A DNA stretch of 64,000 nt from Photobacterium atrarenae (GCF_024380015.1 NZ_CP101508.1:2356902-2420901), one strand, 5' to 3'. Shown: positions 12,370 to 22,334, counted from the stretch's first letter. The notes: generated by a model from the sequence alone, not told the origin. A program made the numbers and translations.

Positions 12370-13248
12370 ATGGATTTACGTAACCTTTCAACAATTTCTG
12401 TATTATCCGATGCCATCACCGTGTGTGAATACCAAGGCCTCAAAGTACTTCGGGTAAGCCATCCGCAAGCAGAAGCCGCAATTTCCCTGCACGGCGGCCA
12501 TCTGATTTGTTATCAACCCACCGATGAGCAAGCTGTGATCTGGCTGAGCGAAAAAGCAGAATTTGATCACCAAAAAGCGATTCGCGGCGGGATCCCAGTT
12601 TGCTGGCCCTGGTTTGGCAAAGCCGCCGCCCCTTCTCATGGCTTTGCCCGGCTTAGCGAGTGGCACCTTCAGGAGCATCGAGAAAACGAGACAGGCGTCA
12701 TGATCAGCCTGCGCCTCGAAGACAGCGACGCCACCCGGACTCTCTGGCCGCACAAATTTCAAAACCTGCTGACCTTTGAAATCGGCCGTGAACTGCGCGT
12801 CAGCCTGACCACAACCAATACCGACAGCCATCACTGGTCGTACAGCGGTGCCCTGCACACCTACTTTACGGTTGCTGACATCCGTGACACGCTCATTTCT
12901 GGTATGGGCAAGCATTTCCTCGACAGTACCCAGGGTAATATTGCATGTGAAGGCGAGAAGGAACTACACTTCTCCGGTGAAACGGACCGGGTATACACAT
13001 CGCCGAAGAACCCGATCACAATCCACGACAGGCGCCATCAGCGCCAGGTCCAGGTCAGCAACGAGGGGCATGATTCTGCTGTGATCTGGAATCCATGGCA
13101 GGCGCTGTCCACCAGCATGACCGATATGGCCGATACAAGCTTTGAAACCATGGTCTGCGTTGAAGCTGCGATTCACGAATTCCCCGTTGAGCTGGCACCA
13201 GGCCAATCGCATACGCTCAGCACTCAGGTCAGAGTTCAGCGCAACTAA
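12370..13248 (+). CDS. yeaD: Glucose-6-phosphate 1-epimerase (YeaD family)
   Basis: Interconverts the alpha and beta anomers of hexose-6-phosphates. About 292 residues with an aldose-1-epimerase (galactose mutarotase-like) beta-sandwich. Diagnostic stretches are HGGHLICYQP, IRGGIPVCWPWFGKA, PSHGFARLSEW with the catalytic histidine, and the C-terminal VCVEAAI containing the catalytic glutamate. An in-frame TTG lies one codon upstream (12367) and is better spaced from the GGTGAGG ribosome site; I chose ATG. The 210 bases upstream are AT-rich between 12190 and 12300. It follows gapA but has its own transcription unit because of the gapA terminator. Confidence 0.9.
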   Translation: MDLRNLSTISVLSDAITVCEYQGLKVLRVSHPQAEAAISLHGGHLICYQPTDEQAVIWLSEKAEFDHQKAIRGGIPVCWPWFGKAAAPSHGFARLSEWHLQEHRENETGVMISLRLEDSDATRTLWPHKFQNLLTFEIGRELRVSLTTTNTDSHHWSYSGALHTYFTVADIRDTLISGMGKHFLDSTQGNIACEGEKELHFSGETDRVYTSPKNPITIHDRRHQRQVQVSNEGHDSAVIWNPWQALSTSMTDMADTSFETMVCVEAAIHEFPVELAPGQSHTLSTQVRVQRN

Positions 13249-13366
13249 TCCAATCACGCTACCGGCCCCCGACACGCAGCCTGCACTCGCACACACCTGA
13301 CAAGGTTCGTCCAAGCTATCTTTACAAGCAGGCTGCCAATTGGCCGGGGATCAATCCGGCTTCGCC

Positions 13367-13747
13367 TCAGGCCTGCATGTGCACAATGGCTTCGATCAGT
13401 ACCCAGCCGTTGCCATCAGGATCGTGAAAAGTTGCAAATCGGCCACTGTCCAGGGTAACGATCTCGGAAAGCGCCACCCCCCGACAGCTCAACTCATGAT
13501 GTGTTTTCTGGATATCATCGGTTTGGACCACCAGCCCCTGAACTGATCCGGCGGCCATGCCTGCAAAGGGGGCCACAAGACTGATAGTCGTCTCGGCACC
13601 TTTCGGTGCCAGTTGGATCCAGCGCTTTTGGTTATCACCGCGATGATCGCGGATCAATTCAAACCCCAAGGCATCGCGGTAAAACCACAGGGCCTGACGT
13701 TGATCAGAAACCGGAATTGATACCGTATCCACCCGTGAAATCCCCAT
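13367..13747 (-). CDS. Glyoxalase / VOC superfamily protein
   Basis: A single 126-residue vicinal-oxygen-chelate domain made of two beta-alpha-beta-beta-beta units. VSIPVSDQRQALWFYRDALGF at the start and FATFHDPDGNGWVLIEA at the end are typical of glyoxalase-like and antibiotic-resistance-like proteins. The terminal glutamate (LIEA) is a usual metal ligand, but the first-unit ligand is not clear, so the reaction is unknown. Cytosolic. It is convergent with yeaD, which ends 118 bases away, and is followed upstream by a long gap leading to yeaG. Confidence 0.8.
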   Translation of the reverse strand: MGISRVDTVSIPVSDQRQALWFYRDALGFELIRDHRGDNQKRWIQLAPKGAETTISLVAPFAGMAAGSVQGLVVQTDDIQKTHHELSCRGVALSEIVTLDSGRFATFHDPDGNGWVLIEAIVHMQA

Positions 13748-14330
13748 TACTTCAACTCCCCCAGCCCATCTTACAGTTCAAGCTTAATGCAGCCCGGCAG
13801 CTTTGGAGCGACAAAGCCATCACGATCGCATTTTTTTGACATCCGCTATGCGCCCCGACACGCACGATTCTCATGACACGACTGATAAAAAATTCGGCAA
13901 ACTGAGGGATTAACGGCACTGTGAACACTGGAAAGTTAAAAAAGAGATATCAATCCAAATATAAACACATCAAAGCCATTTTCGCACACTGTAACCCATT
14001 ACACTTAGCCTATCCCCCTGTCAGTATGGGCCGAATGGCGATCTTCCGCTGATATCTCCTCACGCCCCAGTCAGTTACATTTCTGACACAAAGATCGCCT
14101 CATTTTTTTAACGAATTCCCCTTGCGCATGCCGATTTATAGGAGGATAGTAGGGATATGTTCAATAAGTGACCAGCACGTCAGCTCAACATGAAAAGGAA
14201 ATTTAGTTTATAAACCAACAACTCAGTGAAGCAATTTGATCAGTTAGGACTAGTCTTAACATTGAGGGATGTGAAAGTTATTTGTTTTCGTCCTTTCTAA
14301 TTGATTGAAGAACGATTCAGGGGGCATACC
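13748..14330 (+). promoter_or_regulatory. Long leader region of yeaG with candidate sigma-S -10
   Basis: A 583-base region without a supported gene. CTAGTCTTAA at 14250-14259 matches 8 of 10 bases of the extended sigma-S -10 consensus and lies about 75 bases before yeaG. The yeaGH operon of E. coli is RpoS-dependent, which makes this a reasonable guess. I found no sigma-54 element with the required GG-N10-GC spacing. The rest is unremarkable. Confidence 0.35.
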
Positions 14331-16265
14331 ATGAGTATTTTTGACCACTATCGTCAACGCTATGAAGAAGCCAAGGATGAAGAGCTTTCATTGCAGGAAT
14401 TCCTTGAAATCTGTCGTAACGACCGCAGTGCCTATGTCAATGCTGCAGAGCGTTTGCTGATGGCAATTGGCGAACCCGAAATGATTGACACCGCTCAGGA
14501 CCCACGCTTGAGCCGGCTTTTCTCTAACCGCGTGATTTCCCGCTATAAAACCTTTGAAGATTTCTATGGCATGGAAGACGCCATTGAGCAAATCGTCTCG
14601 TACCTGAAACATGCTGCGCAAGGTCTGGAAGAGCGGAAACAGATCCTCTACTTGCTGGGCCCAGTTGGGGGCGGTAAATCATCGCTGGCTGAGAAACTGA
14701 AAAGCCTGATGCAGAGAGTACCGATCTATGTGCTGACGGCCAACGGCGAGCGCAGCCCGGTCAACGATCACCCATTCTGCCTGTTTGATAAAAACGAAGA
14801 CGGGGAACTACTGAGTAAAGAATACGGTATCCCGCAGCGCTATCTGAACAATATCATGTCGCCATGGGCAGCCAAACGCCTGCACGAGTTTGGCGGTGAT
14901 ATCACCAAATTCAAAGTGGTCAAAGTACGCCCATCGATCCTCGATCAGGTCGGGATAGCGAAGACCGAACCAGGGGATGAAAACAACCAGGATATCTCTT
15001 CTCTGGTCGGTAAAGTCGACATTCGTCAGCTAGAGCACTTTGCCCAGGATGACCCGGATGCCTACAGCTACTCCGGTGCCCTGTGTAAAGCCAACCAGGG
15101 TCTGATGGAATTCGTTGAGATGTTCAAGGCACCGCTGAAAGTGCTGCATCCCTTACTGACCGCGACCCAGGAAGGCAACTACAACGGGACCGAGGGCCTG
15201 TCTGCCCTGCCTTTCGACGGCATAATTCTGGCCCACTCCAACGAATCGGAATGGCAAACTTTCCGCAACAACAAAAACAATGAGGCCTTCCTCGACCGTG
15301 TTTACATTGTCAAAGTGCCTTACTGTCTGCGGGTGTCGGAAGAGATCAAGATCTACGAAAAACTGCTGCAAAACAGTGAGTTGTCTGCGGCACCATGCTC
15401 CCCAAGCACCTTGGGTATCCTGGCCCGCTTCTCGGTTCTGTCGCGCCTGAAAGAGCCTGAAAACTCAAGCATTTATTCGAAAATGCGGGTGTATGACGGT
15501 GAAACGCTGAAAGATACCGACCCGAAAGCCAAGTCGTACCAGGAATACCGTGATTATGCCGGTGTGGATGAAGGGATGGCCGGTCTGTCGACCCGTTTCG
15601 CCTTCAAGATCCTGTCTCGGGTCTTCAATTTCGATCACTCCGAAGTCGCGGCAAACCCGGTGCACCTGTTCTATGTGCTGGAACAGCAAATCGAGCGTGA
15701 GCAGTTCCCGCAGGATTTGGCCGAGAAGTACCTGGAGCATCTGAAAGGCTATCTAATCCCGAAATACGTCGAGTTTATCGGCAAAGAGATCCAGACCGCC
15801 TACCTCGAGTCTTACTCTGAGTACGGTCAGAATATCTTTGATCGCTACGTCAGTTATGCTGACTTCTGGATCCAGGATCAAGAGTATCGCGATCCGGAAA
15901 CCGGACAGCTGTTTGACCGTGCGGCTCTGAACAACGAGCTGGAGAAAATCGAGAAACCAGCCGGGATCAGCAACCCGAAAGACTTCCGCAACGAGATTGT
16001 CAACTTCGTGCTGCGGGCCCGGGCCAGCAATGCCGGTAAGAACCCGAACTGGACCAGCTACGAGAAGCTGCGCACTGTGATCGAGAAGAAAATGTTCTCC
16101 AACACAGAAGAGCTGCTGCCAGTGATCTCCTTTAATGCCAAAACATCCACCGAAGAGCAGAAGAAACATGATGACTTCGTGGCTCGAATGATGGAAAAAG
16201 GCTATACCCGCAAGCAGGTTCGCCTGCTGTCCGAATGGTATCTGCGTGTCCGTAAATCGTCATAA
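14331..16265 (+). CDS. yeaG: PrkA-family serine protein kinase YeaG
   Basis: Serine/threonine kinase and AAA-type protein linked to nutrient and stationary-phase stress. The 644 residues match E. coli YeaG in length and nearly throughout in sequence. The N-terminal PrkA AAA domain has the P-loop LLGPVGGGKSSLAEKL at about residues 105-120, and the C-terminal PrkA kinase domain follows (IEKPAGISNPKDFRNEIVNF near residue 545). An in-frame TTG at 14301 would add 10 residues, but the ATG at 14331 has a strong AGGGGG seven bases upstream and agrees with the MxIFDHYRQRY family start. It is the first gene of yeaG-yeaH-ycgB. Confidence 0.95.
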   Translation: MSIFDHYRQRYEEAKDEELSLQEFLEICRNDRSAYVNAAERLLMAIGEPEMIDTAQDPRLSRLFSNRVISRYKTFEDFYGMEDAIEQIVSYLKHAAQGLEERKQILYLLGPVGGGKSSLAEKLKSLMQRVPIYVLTANGERSPVNDHPFCLFDKNEDGELLSKEYGIPQRYLNNIMSPWAAKRLHEFGGDITKFKVVKVRPSILDQVGIAKTEPGDENNQDISSLVGKVDIRQLEHFAQDDPDAYSYSGALCKANQGLMEFVEMFKAPLKVLHPLLTATQEGNYNGTEGLSALPFDGIILAHSNESEWQTFRNNKNNEAFLDRVYIVKVPYCLRVSEEIKIYEKLLQNSELSAAPCSPSTLGILARFSVLSRLKEPENSSIYSKMRVYDGETLKDTDPKAKSYQEYRDYAGVDEGMAGLSTRFAFKILSRVFNFDHSEVAANPVHLFYVLEQQIEREQFPQDLAEKYLEHLKGYLIPKYVEFIGKEIQTAYLESYSEYGQNIFDRYVSYADFWIQDQEYRDPETGQLFDRAALNNELEKIEKPAGISNPKDFRNEIVNFVLRARASNAGKNPNWTSYEKLRTVIEKKMFSNTEELLPVISFNAKTSTEEQKKHDDFVARMMEKGYTRKQVRLLSEWYLRVRKSS

Positions 16266-16303
16266 CCGGCCAATGCAGAATAGGATGAAGAAGGGGGGAG
16301 CTT

Positions 16304-17575
16304 ATGGGGCATTTTATCGACCGAAGGCTCAACGGTAAAAACAAAAGCACAGTGAACCGTCAGCGTTTTCTGCGCCGCCATAAACAGCAAATCAAAGAAT
16401 CGATTGCTGATGCGGTCAACAAACGCTCGATCACTGACGTGGAAAGCGGGGAAGATATTACGATTCCTTCGCGTGATATCCGCGAGCCAAGCTTTCACCA
16501 AGGCCGTGGTGGACAACGGGAAGTTGTCCACCCAGGGAATGACCAGTTCAGTCCCGGCGATCGCATTGAACGCCCCCAAGGCGGGGCGGGACAAGGTGGT
16601 GCCGGCGAAGGACAGGCCAGCCCGGATGGTGAAGGTCAGGATGAGTTTGTATTTCAAATTTCCAAGGACGAATACTTAGATCTGCTGTTTGAAGATCTGG
16701 AGTTACCGAATCTGGAGAAAAACCAACTCAACAAAATTGTCGAGTGGAAAACCTTCCGCTCCGGCTTCAAGTCAACCGGGGTACCGGCCAATATTGCCAT
16801 TGTGAAATCACTGCAGAATTCACTGGCCCGACGGACCGCGATGACGGCGGCCAAGCGCCGTCAGCTGCGGGAGCTGGAGCAGGCGCTCGACTACCTGATG
16901 AGCACGGAGCCGGCTCAGCCGCTCGAAGAAGATCGGGTGAAAAAAGAGATCCAGACGCTACGCGAGCGGATTAGCAGCGTGCCGTTTATCGATACCTTTG
17001 ATTTACGCTACAAAAACTATGAGCGTCGGCCACAACCCACCAGCCAGGCAGTCATGTTCTGTCTGATGGATGTCTCCGGCTCGATGGATCAGGCCACCAA
17101 AGATATGGCCAAGCGCTTTTACATTTTGCTTTACCTGTTTTTAAACCGAACCTACAAAAACGTGGACGTGGTATTTATTCGCCACCATACCCAGGCCAAA
17201 GAGGTCGATGAACATGAATTCTTCTACTCGCAAGAAACCGGGGGCACCATCGTCTCCAGTGCGCTGCGGTTGATGGATGAAATCATCAAAAAACGCTACT
17301 CACCGGCCGAATGGAACATCTATGCCGCACAGGCTTCTGACGGTGATAACTGGGCAGACGACTCACCCGGCTGTCGTGAGCTGCTGGACAAGCATATTCT
17401 GCCGGTCAGCCGCTACTATGCCTACATTGAGATCACGCGCCGGGCACATCAGACCCTGTGGCGGGAATATGAAGCGCTGCAGGGCAGCCATGGTAACTTT
17501 GCGATGCAGAACATAAGGAGTGTGGAAGACATCTTCCCGGTCTTCCGGGAGCTATTTAAAAAGCAAGTCAGTTAG
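16304..17575 (+). CDS. yeaH: UPF0229 (DUF444) von Willebrand-type protein YeaH
   Basis: 423-residue protein of unknown biochemical role, co-expressed with the YeaG kinase in other bacteria. The first 60 residues are strongly basic ([20 protein letters not shown]). A glycine-rich low-complexity linker follows (about residues 85-105). The C-terminal half is a VWA-like fold with the metal-site motif [11 protein letters not shown] at about residue 248 and a later SSALRLMDE. The gene begins 38 bases after yeaG with GGGGGGAG upstream of ATG and is followed 31 bases later by ycgB, so all three form one operon. Confidence 0.93.
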   Translation: MGHFIDRRLNGKNKSTVNRQRFLRRHKQQIKESIADAVNKRSITDVESGEDITIPSRDIREPSFHQGRGGQREVVHPGNDQFSPGDRIERPQGGAGQGGAGEGQASPDGEGQDEFVFQISKDEYLDLLFEDLELPNLEKNQLNKIVEWKTFRSGFKSTGVPANIAIVKSLQNSLARRTAMTAAKRRQLRELEQALDYLMSTEPAQPLEEDRVKKEIQTLRERISSVPFIDTFDLRYKNYERRPQPTSQAVMFCLMDVSGSMDQATKDMAKRFYILLYLFLNRTYKNVDVVFIRHHTQAKEVDEHEFFYSQETGGTIVSSALRLMDEIIKKRYSPAEWNIYAAQASDGDNWADDSPGCRELLDKHILPVSRYYAYIEITRRAHQTLWREYEALQGSHGNFAMQNIRSVEDIFPVFRELFKKQVS

Positions 17576-17606
17576 ATGTCAGCAAGCGCTATAGGGGGAG
17601 TGTGTT

Positions 17607-19139
17607 ATGGTAACAATCGCTAAGTCAAAAACACTCAGTGACGGTCCGGACTGGACGTTTGACCTGCTTGAGCAGTATCACACGGAAATTAAACGTGTCG
17701 CCGATCATTATCGCCTGGACGCTTATCCGAACCAGATCGAGATCATCACTGCAGAACAAATGATGGATGCCTATTCCAGTATCGGGATGCCCATCAACTA
17801 CCATCACTGGTCTTTTGGGAAACGCTTTATCGAAACCGAGCGCGGATACAAGCACGGCCAGATGGGTCTGGCTTATGAGATTGTGATTAACTCCGATCCC
17901 TGTATCGCTTACCTGATGGAAGAAAACACCATTACAATGCAGGCGCTGGTCATGGCGCATGCCTGCTATGGTCATAACTCGTTTTTTAAGGGCAACTACC
18001 TGTTCAAAGCCTGGACGGATGCCAGTTCCATCATCGATTACCTGCTGTTTGCCCGTAAGTATATTTCCGAATGCGAGGAAAAATATGGCGTGGATGACGT
18101 TGAGAAGTTACTCGACTCCTGCCACGCCCTGATGAACTACGGGGTCGACCGCTACAAACGGCCACAAAAAATCTCACTGGTTGAAGAAAAAGCACGCCAG
18201 AAAGCCCGTGAGGACTACTTGCAGACCCAGGTGAACGCTTTGTGGCGCACGATTCCGGTTCAGGAAGAGAAAGAGAACAAAGCTGAAGAGTATCGTTTTC
18301 CGGAAGAACCACAGGAAAACATCCTTTACTTCATTGAAAAACACGCACCGTTGCTGGAACCCTGGCAGCGGGAGCTGGTACGGATTGTCCGCAAGATCAG
18401 CCAGTATTTCTACCCACAGAAACAAACCCAGGTGATGAACGAAGGCTGGGCAACTTTCTGGCACTACACCATCCTCAACCATCTTTATGATGAAGGCCTG
18501 GTCACGGATCGATTCATCATTGAGTTTTTGCACAGCCACACCAATGTGGTGGCGCAACCGGACTATAACAGCCCTTACTACAGCGGCATCAACCCCTATG
18601 CACTCGGTTTTGCGATGTTCCAGGACATTCGTCGGATCTGTGAGAACCCAACGGAAGAGGATAAATACTGGTTCCCGGACATTGCCGGCTCAGACTGGTT
18701 GGACACGGTCCATTTTGCCATGGAAAACTTCAAGGATGAGAGCTTTATCAGCCAGTACCTGTCACCGAAAGTAATGCGGGACTTTAAGTTTTTCGCAGTC
18801 GAAGATGATGATCGCCACAACTATGTTGAAGTCAGTGCAATCCATAACGAGGAAGGCTACCGGGCGATCCGGGAGAAACTCTCTTCTCAGTACAACCTGA
18901 GCAACAATGAGCCCAATATTCAGGTGTGGAATGTTGCACTGAAAGGCGATCGCTCGCTGACGCTTCGCTATGTCCCGCACAACCGGATCCCGCTGGCAGA
19001 CAGCCACTCAGAAGTGCTCAAGCATTTATACCGCTTGTGGGGGTTTGATGTGATCCTAGAAGAAGAGTTGCCCGACGGCAGAACGCAGATCCTCAGCACA
19101 TGCCCGAACCGCAGTAGCCAGTACAGCGCAGATATCTAA
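17607..19139 (+). CDS. ycgB: SpoVR family protein YcgB
   Basis: 510-residue cytosolic SpoVR-like protein; the function is not known, though the family travels with yeaG and yeaH and is stress-related. Recognisable stretches are INYHHWSFGKRFIETE, MAHACYGHNSFFKGNY, MNEGWATFWHYTIL with a histidine and glutamate pattern that resembles a metal site, and YNSPYYSGINPYALGF. The length equals E. coli YcgB. In E. coli ycgB lies next to fadR, as here. GGGGGAG precedes the ATG. It closes the yeaG-yeaH-ycgB operon, and three stacked inverted repeats follow. Confidence 0.93.
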   Translation: MVTIAKSKTLSDGPDWTFDLLEQYHTEIKRVADHYRLDAYPNQIEIITAEQMMDAYSSIGMPINYHHWSFGKRFIETERGYKHGQMGLAYEIVINSDPCIAYLMEENTITMQALVMAHACYGHNSFFKGNYLFKAWTDASSIIDYLLFARKYISECEEKYGVDDVEKLLDSCHALMNYGVDRYKRPQKISLVEEKARQKAREDYLQTQVNALWRTIPVQEEKENKAEEYRFPEEPQENILYFIEKHAPLLEPWQRELVRIVRKISQYFYPQKQTQVMNEGWATFWHYTILNHLYDEGLVTDRFIIEFLHSHTNVVAQPDYNSPYYSGINPYALGFAMFQDIRRICENPTEEDKYWFPDIAGSDWLDTVHFAMENFKDESFISQYLSPKVMRDFKFFAVEDDDRHNYVEVSAIHNEEGYRAIREKLSSQYNLSNNEPNIQVWNVALKGDRSLTLRYVPHNRIPLADSHSEVLKHLYRLWGFDVILEEELPDGRTQILSTCPNRSSQYSADI

Positions 19140-19151
19140 TTCAGATCCACC

Positions 19152-19236
19152 AGGGGACGTCCCCTAAAATCTAGCGCTGGCGCAGAAAACACAGCGCCAG
19201 ATAAACCAAAGGAGATGCCACGGCATCTCCTTTCTT
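19152..19236 (+). terminator. Triple hairpin ending the yeaG-yeaH-ycgB operon
   Basis: Three inverted repeats lie in a row: AGGGGACGTCCCCT (19152-19165), CTGGCGC/GCGCCAG (19177-19183 and 19194-19200), and AAAGGAGATG/CATCTCCTTT (19208-19217 and 19224-19233). The last is followed by CTTTTCT and is the probable terminator; it may also serve the convergent fadR gene. Confidence 0.75.
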
Positions 19237-19268
19237 TTCTACACGTCACTCCAGGTTATTGGTGGCAA

Positions 19269-20120
19269 TTACTGCTCTTCTTCAACCAGGTAGCGGGCAA
19301 TCTCAATCCGGTTGCTGTACCAGATGGCCCCACTCTCACGACCGTATTTCTTGATCCGATCGCCCACCAGCTCTGGCTGGTTGTTATCGCACAGTGCTTT
19401 CATGTCGCGGTAGAACGCCAAAGCCAGCTCACAGGCTTCTTTCGACATAAAGTAGTAACCACCGACACGGGTATAAATTTTACGCAGGCCGTTGATCGTC
19501 AGCACATACAGGGTATTGCCCGATTTTGCAGCCATGCCCTGGAACATGCGGTAATCGTAATAGTTGAACGCACGGGCACGACAAATGGCTTCACACAGCT
19601 CAGGCTGCTCTTTGCCGTACTTGTCGGTGATCTTCTTCACTTCCTGCATCAGCTCATCCGGCTCATCACTCGCCTCAGCGAATGCAGCAAAGCTCTCCGC
19701 TTGCAGCAAGCCCTCACAAGCATTGATCACTTTTTCCAGCAGCGCGCTGGCTTCTTCCCGGTTGCCTTTCACGGCATAACGCATATAGACGCTGCTGATA
19801 TCGGTTCGCGCCGACAGCAGATCTTCCAGAACGCCCTGTACATCCTGACCATCTAATGTGATCAGCGTATCCAGAATGCTCAAGCCTGAAGTGTCCATAT
19901 AGTTATTAACGCGTGTTGGCTTACCATGCTGAATCGTCAGCCAGCCATCACGAGCAAGGCGTTGCAGCACCTCACGTAAAGTGGTCCGGGTTACACCGAT
20001 CAGTTCCGACAATTCACGCTCTGCCGGCAGAATTGAACCTTGCGGGAAGTGATTGTTCCAGATACTTTCAATGATATATTTTTCAGCAAACGTTGCTGGG
20101 CTATCCGCCTTTATTACCAT
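19269..20120 (-). CDS. fadR: Fatty-acid-responsive GntR regulator FadR, long vibrio form
   Basis: Represses fatty-acid degradation genes and activates unsaturated fatty acid synthesis; released from DNA by long-chain acyl-CoA. The N-terminal winged helix (PQGSILPAERELSELIGVTR, TTLREVLQRLARDGWL, IQHGKPTRVN) is the FadR DNA-binding domain. The full length is 283 residues against 239 in E. coli; the extra stretch of about 40 residues falls in the middle of the acyl-CoA domain (about residues 135-175, SFAAFAEASDEPDELMQEVK), a known feature of Vibrionaceae FadR. A FadR-type operator is present at fadH in this same window. Divergent from nhaB, the usual neighbour. Confidence 0.95.
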   Translation of the reverse strand: MVIKADSPATFAEKYIIESIWNNHFPQGSILPAERELSELIGVTRTTLREVLQRLARDGWLTIQHGKPTRVNNYMDTSGLSILDTLITLDGQDVQGVLEDLLSARTDISSVYMRYAVKGNREEASALLEKVINACEGLLQAESFAAFAEASDEPDELMQEVKKITDKYGKEQPELCEAICRARAFNYYDYRMFQGMAAKSGNTLYVLTINGLRKIYTRVGGYYFMSKEACELALAFYRDMKALCDNNQPELVGDRIKKYGRESGAIWYSNRIEIARYLVEEEQ

Positions 20121-20435
20121 CTGATTATTTATCCAATTGCTTCTTGCCTAATATTTATAAACTCATCATACCACTAGTTCAGCCAAGGAAGAAACTTTGA
20201 CGCACTTGTAAACGCGATGTTTGACCTTGCTCTGATAAATTTGACTACGCTCAATGTTTGCTTTGAATTGTAAGAAAATATTTCAGTTCATGGTAATCTA
20301 GCTCCGTTTTGCTGCCGTTTAGTGACGAGTTTTCAATTAATACAAGATGCCCACTTTTCCCACTTGACTGATCTAGATCAAAAGGTACAGTGAGCACGAT
20401 TTTTAACGGGAGCTGAACGGATGCTGCTGCCTGCT

Positions 20436-20474
20436 TTAAGTGAAAAACCATGGTTTTCATGGTTTTTCACTTAA
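20436..20474 (+). repeat. 17-bp perfect inverted repeat in the nhaB leader
   Basis: TTAAGTGAAAAACCATG at 20436-20452 and its exact complement at 20458-20474 are separated by GTTTT. The repeat lies 120 bases before nhaB in the 474-base gap between fadR and nhaB. There is no T tract behind it on either strand, so it does not look like a simple terminator; it could be a protein operator or a structured leader. The rest of the gap holds no supported gene. Confidence 0.85.
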
Positions 20475-20551
20475 GGGTCTCAAAAGAACAATCGCCGAAG
20501 ATGTGGCCGACTTTCAGACAGCAAGGGCAAGATAGCGTCCGGTTCAATCAA

Positions 20552-20579
20552 TTGTCGCACATATTTATGCATTTATAAT
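20552..20579 (+). promoter_or_regulatory. Candidate nhaB promoter
   Basis: TTGTCG (20552-20557), 16 bases, TATAAT (20574-20579). The -10 is perfect, but the start would fall only about 9 bases before the nhaB ATG, giving an almost leaderless message; an upstream promoter cannot be excluded. Confidence 0.35.
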
Positions 20580-20594
20580 AAGAGATCCAAAACC

Positions 20595-22187
20595 ATGGCT
20601 ATTTCGTTAGGGAACGCCTTTATCAAGAATTTCCTGGGTAAGGCCCCCGACTGGTACAAACTGGCAATTATTGCCTTTCTCATCATCAATCCGATTGTCT
20701 TTTTCCTCATCGATCCCTTTGTCGCTGGCTGGCTACTGGTAATCGAATTTATTTTCACCCTGGCCATGGCCCTCAAATGCTATCCCCTGCAACCCGGCGG
20801 CCTGCTGGCGATTGAAGCCGTGGCGATTGGGATGACCAGCCCGGCGCAGGTGAAACACGAACTGGTGGCCAACATCGAAGTGCTGCTGCTGCTAATTTTC
20901 ATGGTGGCCGGGATCTACTTTATGAAACAGCTGCTGCTGTTCATCTTCACCAAGATCCTGATCAACGTACGCTCGAAAACCCTGTTGTCACTGTCTTTCG
21001 TCGTCATGGCTGCGTTTCTGTCCGCCTTCCTCGATGCCCTGACCGTCATCGCGGTCGTGATCAGCGTCACGATTGGCTTCTATAGCATCTACCACAAAGT
21101 GGCCTCTGGCCGCGAACCGCACGCCAGCCACGACCACACCACGGATTTGCATATTCGGGAAGTCAGCCGCAACGATCTGGAAAACTACCGTGCTTTCCTG
21201 CGCAGCCTGTTGATGCATGCCGGGATCGGTACCGCACTGGGCGGCGTGATGACCATGGTCGGCGAACCGCAAAACCTGATCATTGCCGATCAGGCAGGTT
21301 GGTTGTTTGGTGAATTTATTCTGCGTATGGCACCTGTGACCGTGCCTGTCTTTATCTGTGGTGTGATTACGACTGTCTTGGTGGAGAAGTTCCAGCTGTG
21401 TGGTTATGGTGCCCAGCTGCCGGAAAACGTACGCAAAATCCTGGTCGACTTTGATAACGAAGAGCGCAAAACCCGCACCAACCTGGATTATGCAAAGCTG
21501 GCCGCGCAAGTGGTGATTGCCGTGTGGCTGATCGTTGGCCTGGCCATGCACCTGGCAGCTGTCGGCCTGATCGGTCTGACAGTGATCATCCTGGCCACCT
21601 CGTTTACCGGGATCACCGAAGAACACGCGCTGGGCAAAGCGTTCGAAGAAGCCCTGCCGTTTACCGCCCTGTTGGCCGTGTTTTTCTCCATCGTTGCAGT
21701 GATCATCGACCAGAAACTGTTTGCCCCGATCATCCATATGGTGCTGAGCCTGGAAGGCAGTGCGCAAATGACGATGTTCTACATCGCCAACGGCCTGCTG
21801 TCGATGGTGTCCGACAACGTGTTTGTCGGTACGGTTTATATAAACGAAGTTAAATCTGCGCTGCTGGAAGGCGCGATTACGCGGGATCAGTTCGATATGC
21901 TGGCCGTAGCGATTAACACCGGAACCAACTTGCCATCAGTTGCAACCCCGAACGGTCAGGCAGCCTTCCTGTTCGCCTTGACCTCGGCGCTGGCGCCGTT
22001 GATCCGCCTCTCCTATGGCCGGATGGTATACATGGCGCTGCCCTATACGCTGGTGCTTTCCATGGTTGGCCTGGCCGGGATTGAATTTATGCTGGTACCG
22101 ATGACCGACTGGTTCTATGACATGGGCTGGCTGACCCAGCATGCAGCGGAAGCTGTGTCACATATTGCGCCGTCAGCTGGACATTAA
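20595..22187 (+). CDS. nhaB: Na+/H+ antiporter NhaB
   Basis: Inner-membrane antiporter that expels sodium in exchange for protons. The 530 residues form about 12 hydrophobic segments; E. coli NhaB is 513. The NhaB start [20 protein letters not shown] is clear, as are the acidic residue within a membrane segment ([20 protein letters not shown]) and the motif [16 protein letters not shown] shared by ion transporter superfamily members. Hydrophilic loop at about residues 175-200 ([17 protein letters not shown]). Adjacent to fadR as in E. coli. A strong terminator follows, then dsbB on the same strand. Confidence 0.96.
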   Translation: MAISLGNAFIKNFLGKAPDWYKLAIIAFLIINPIVFFLIDPFVAGWLLVIEFIFTLAMALKCYPLQPGGLLAIEAVAIGMTSPAQVKHELVANIEVLLLLIFMVAGIYFMKQLLLFIFTKILINVRSKTLLSLSFVVMAAFLSAFLDALTVIAVVISVTIGFYSIYHKVASGREPHASHDHTTDLHIREVSRNDLENYRAFLRSLLMHAGIGTALGGVMTMVGEPQNLIIADQAGWLFGEFILRMAPVTVPVFICGVITTVLVEKFQLCGYGAQLPENVRKILVDFDNEERKTRTNLDYAKLAAQVVIAVWLIVGLAMHLAAVGLIGLTVIILATSFTGITEEHALGKAFEEALPFTALLAVFFSIVAVIIDQKLFAPIIHMVLSLEGSAQMTMFYIANGLLSMVSDNVFVGTVYINEVKSALLEGAITRDQFDMLAVAINTGTNLPSVATPNGQAAFLFALTSALAPLIRLSYGRMVYMALPYTLVLSMVGLAGIEFMLVPMTDWFYDMGWLTQHAAEAVSHIAPSAGH

Positions 22188-22227
22188 CGGAATCTTTGGT
22201 AAAGATAAGTGTCGAACTAAACAACTC

Positions 22228-22256
22228 AAGGCCCTGATTCATCAGGGCCTTCTTTT
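22228..22256 (+). terminator. Rho-independent terminator of nhaB
   Basis: AAGGCCCTGA, loop TTCA, TCAGGGCCTT, then CTTTT, about 40 bases after the nhaB stop and before dsbB. Confidence 0.9.
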
Positions 22257-22334
22257 GATACCTACGGTGGATATGCCGACCCTGACAACAGGCAGCCAGC
22301 AACACCCAGGTATAACCTTGAGCGAGAACACTCG

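Noticed and set aside
14021..14060. A sigma-54 site for yeaG (TGGCGATCTTCCGC)
   Set aside because: The GG and GC elements are 9 bases apart instead of 10 and the flanking consensus is poor.
20121..20594. nhaB leader considered as a sodium riboswitch
   Set aside because: I could not recognise the conserved core of any known riboswitch class; only a long hairpin is visible.
20988..21767. A 259-codon frame opposite nhaB, and similar long frames opposite dbpA, sppA and the men genes
   Set aside because: They follow from the third-position GC bias of the real genes; none has a ribosome site or domain.
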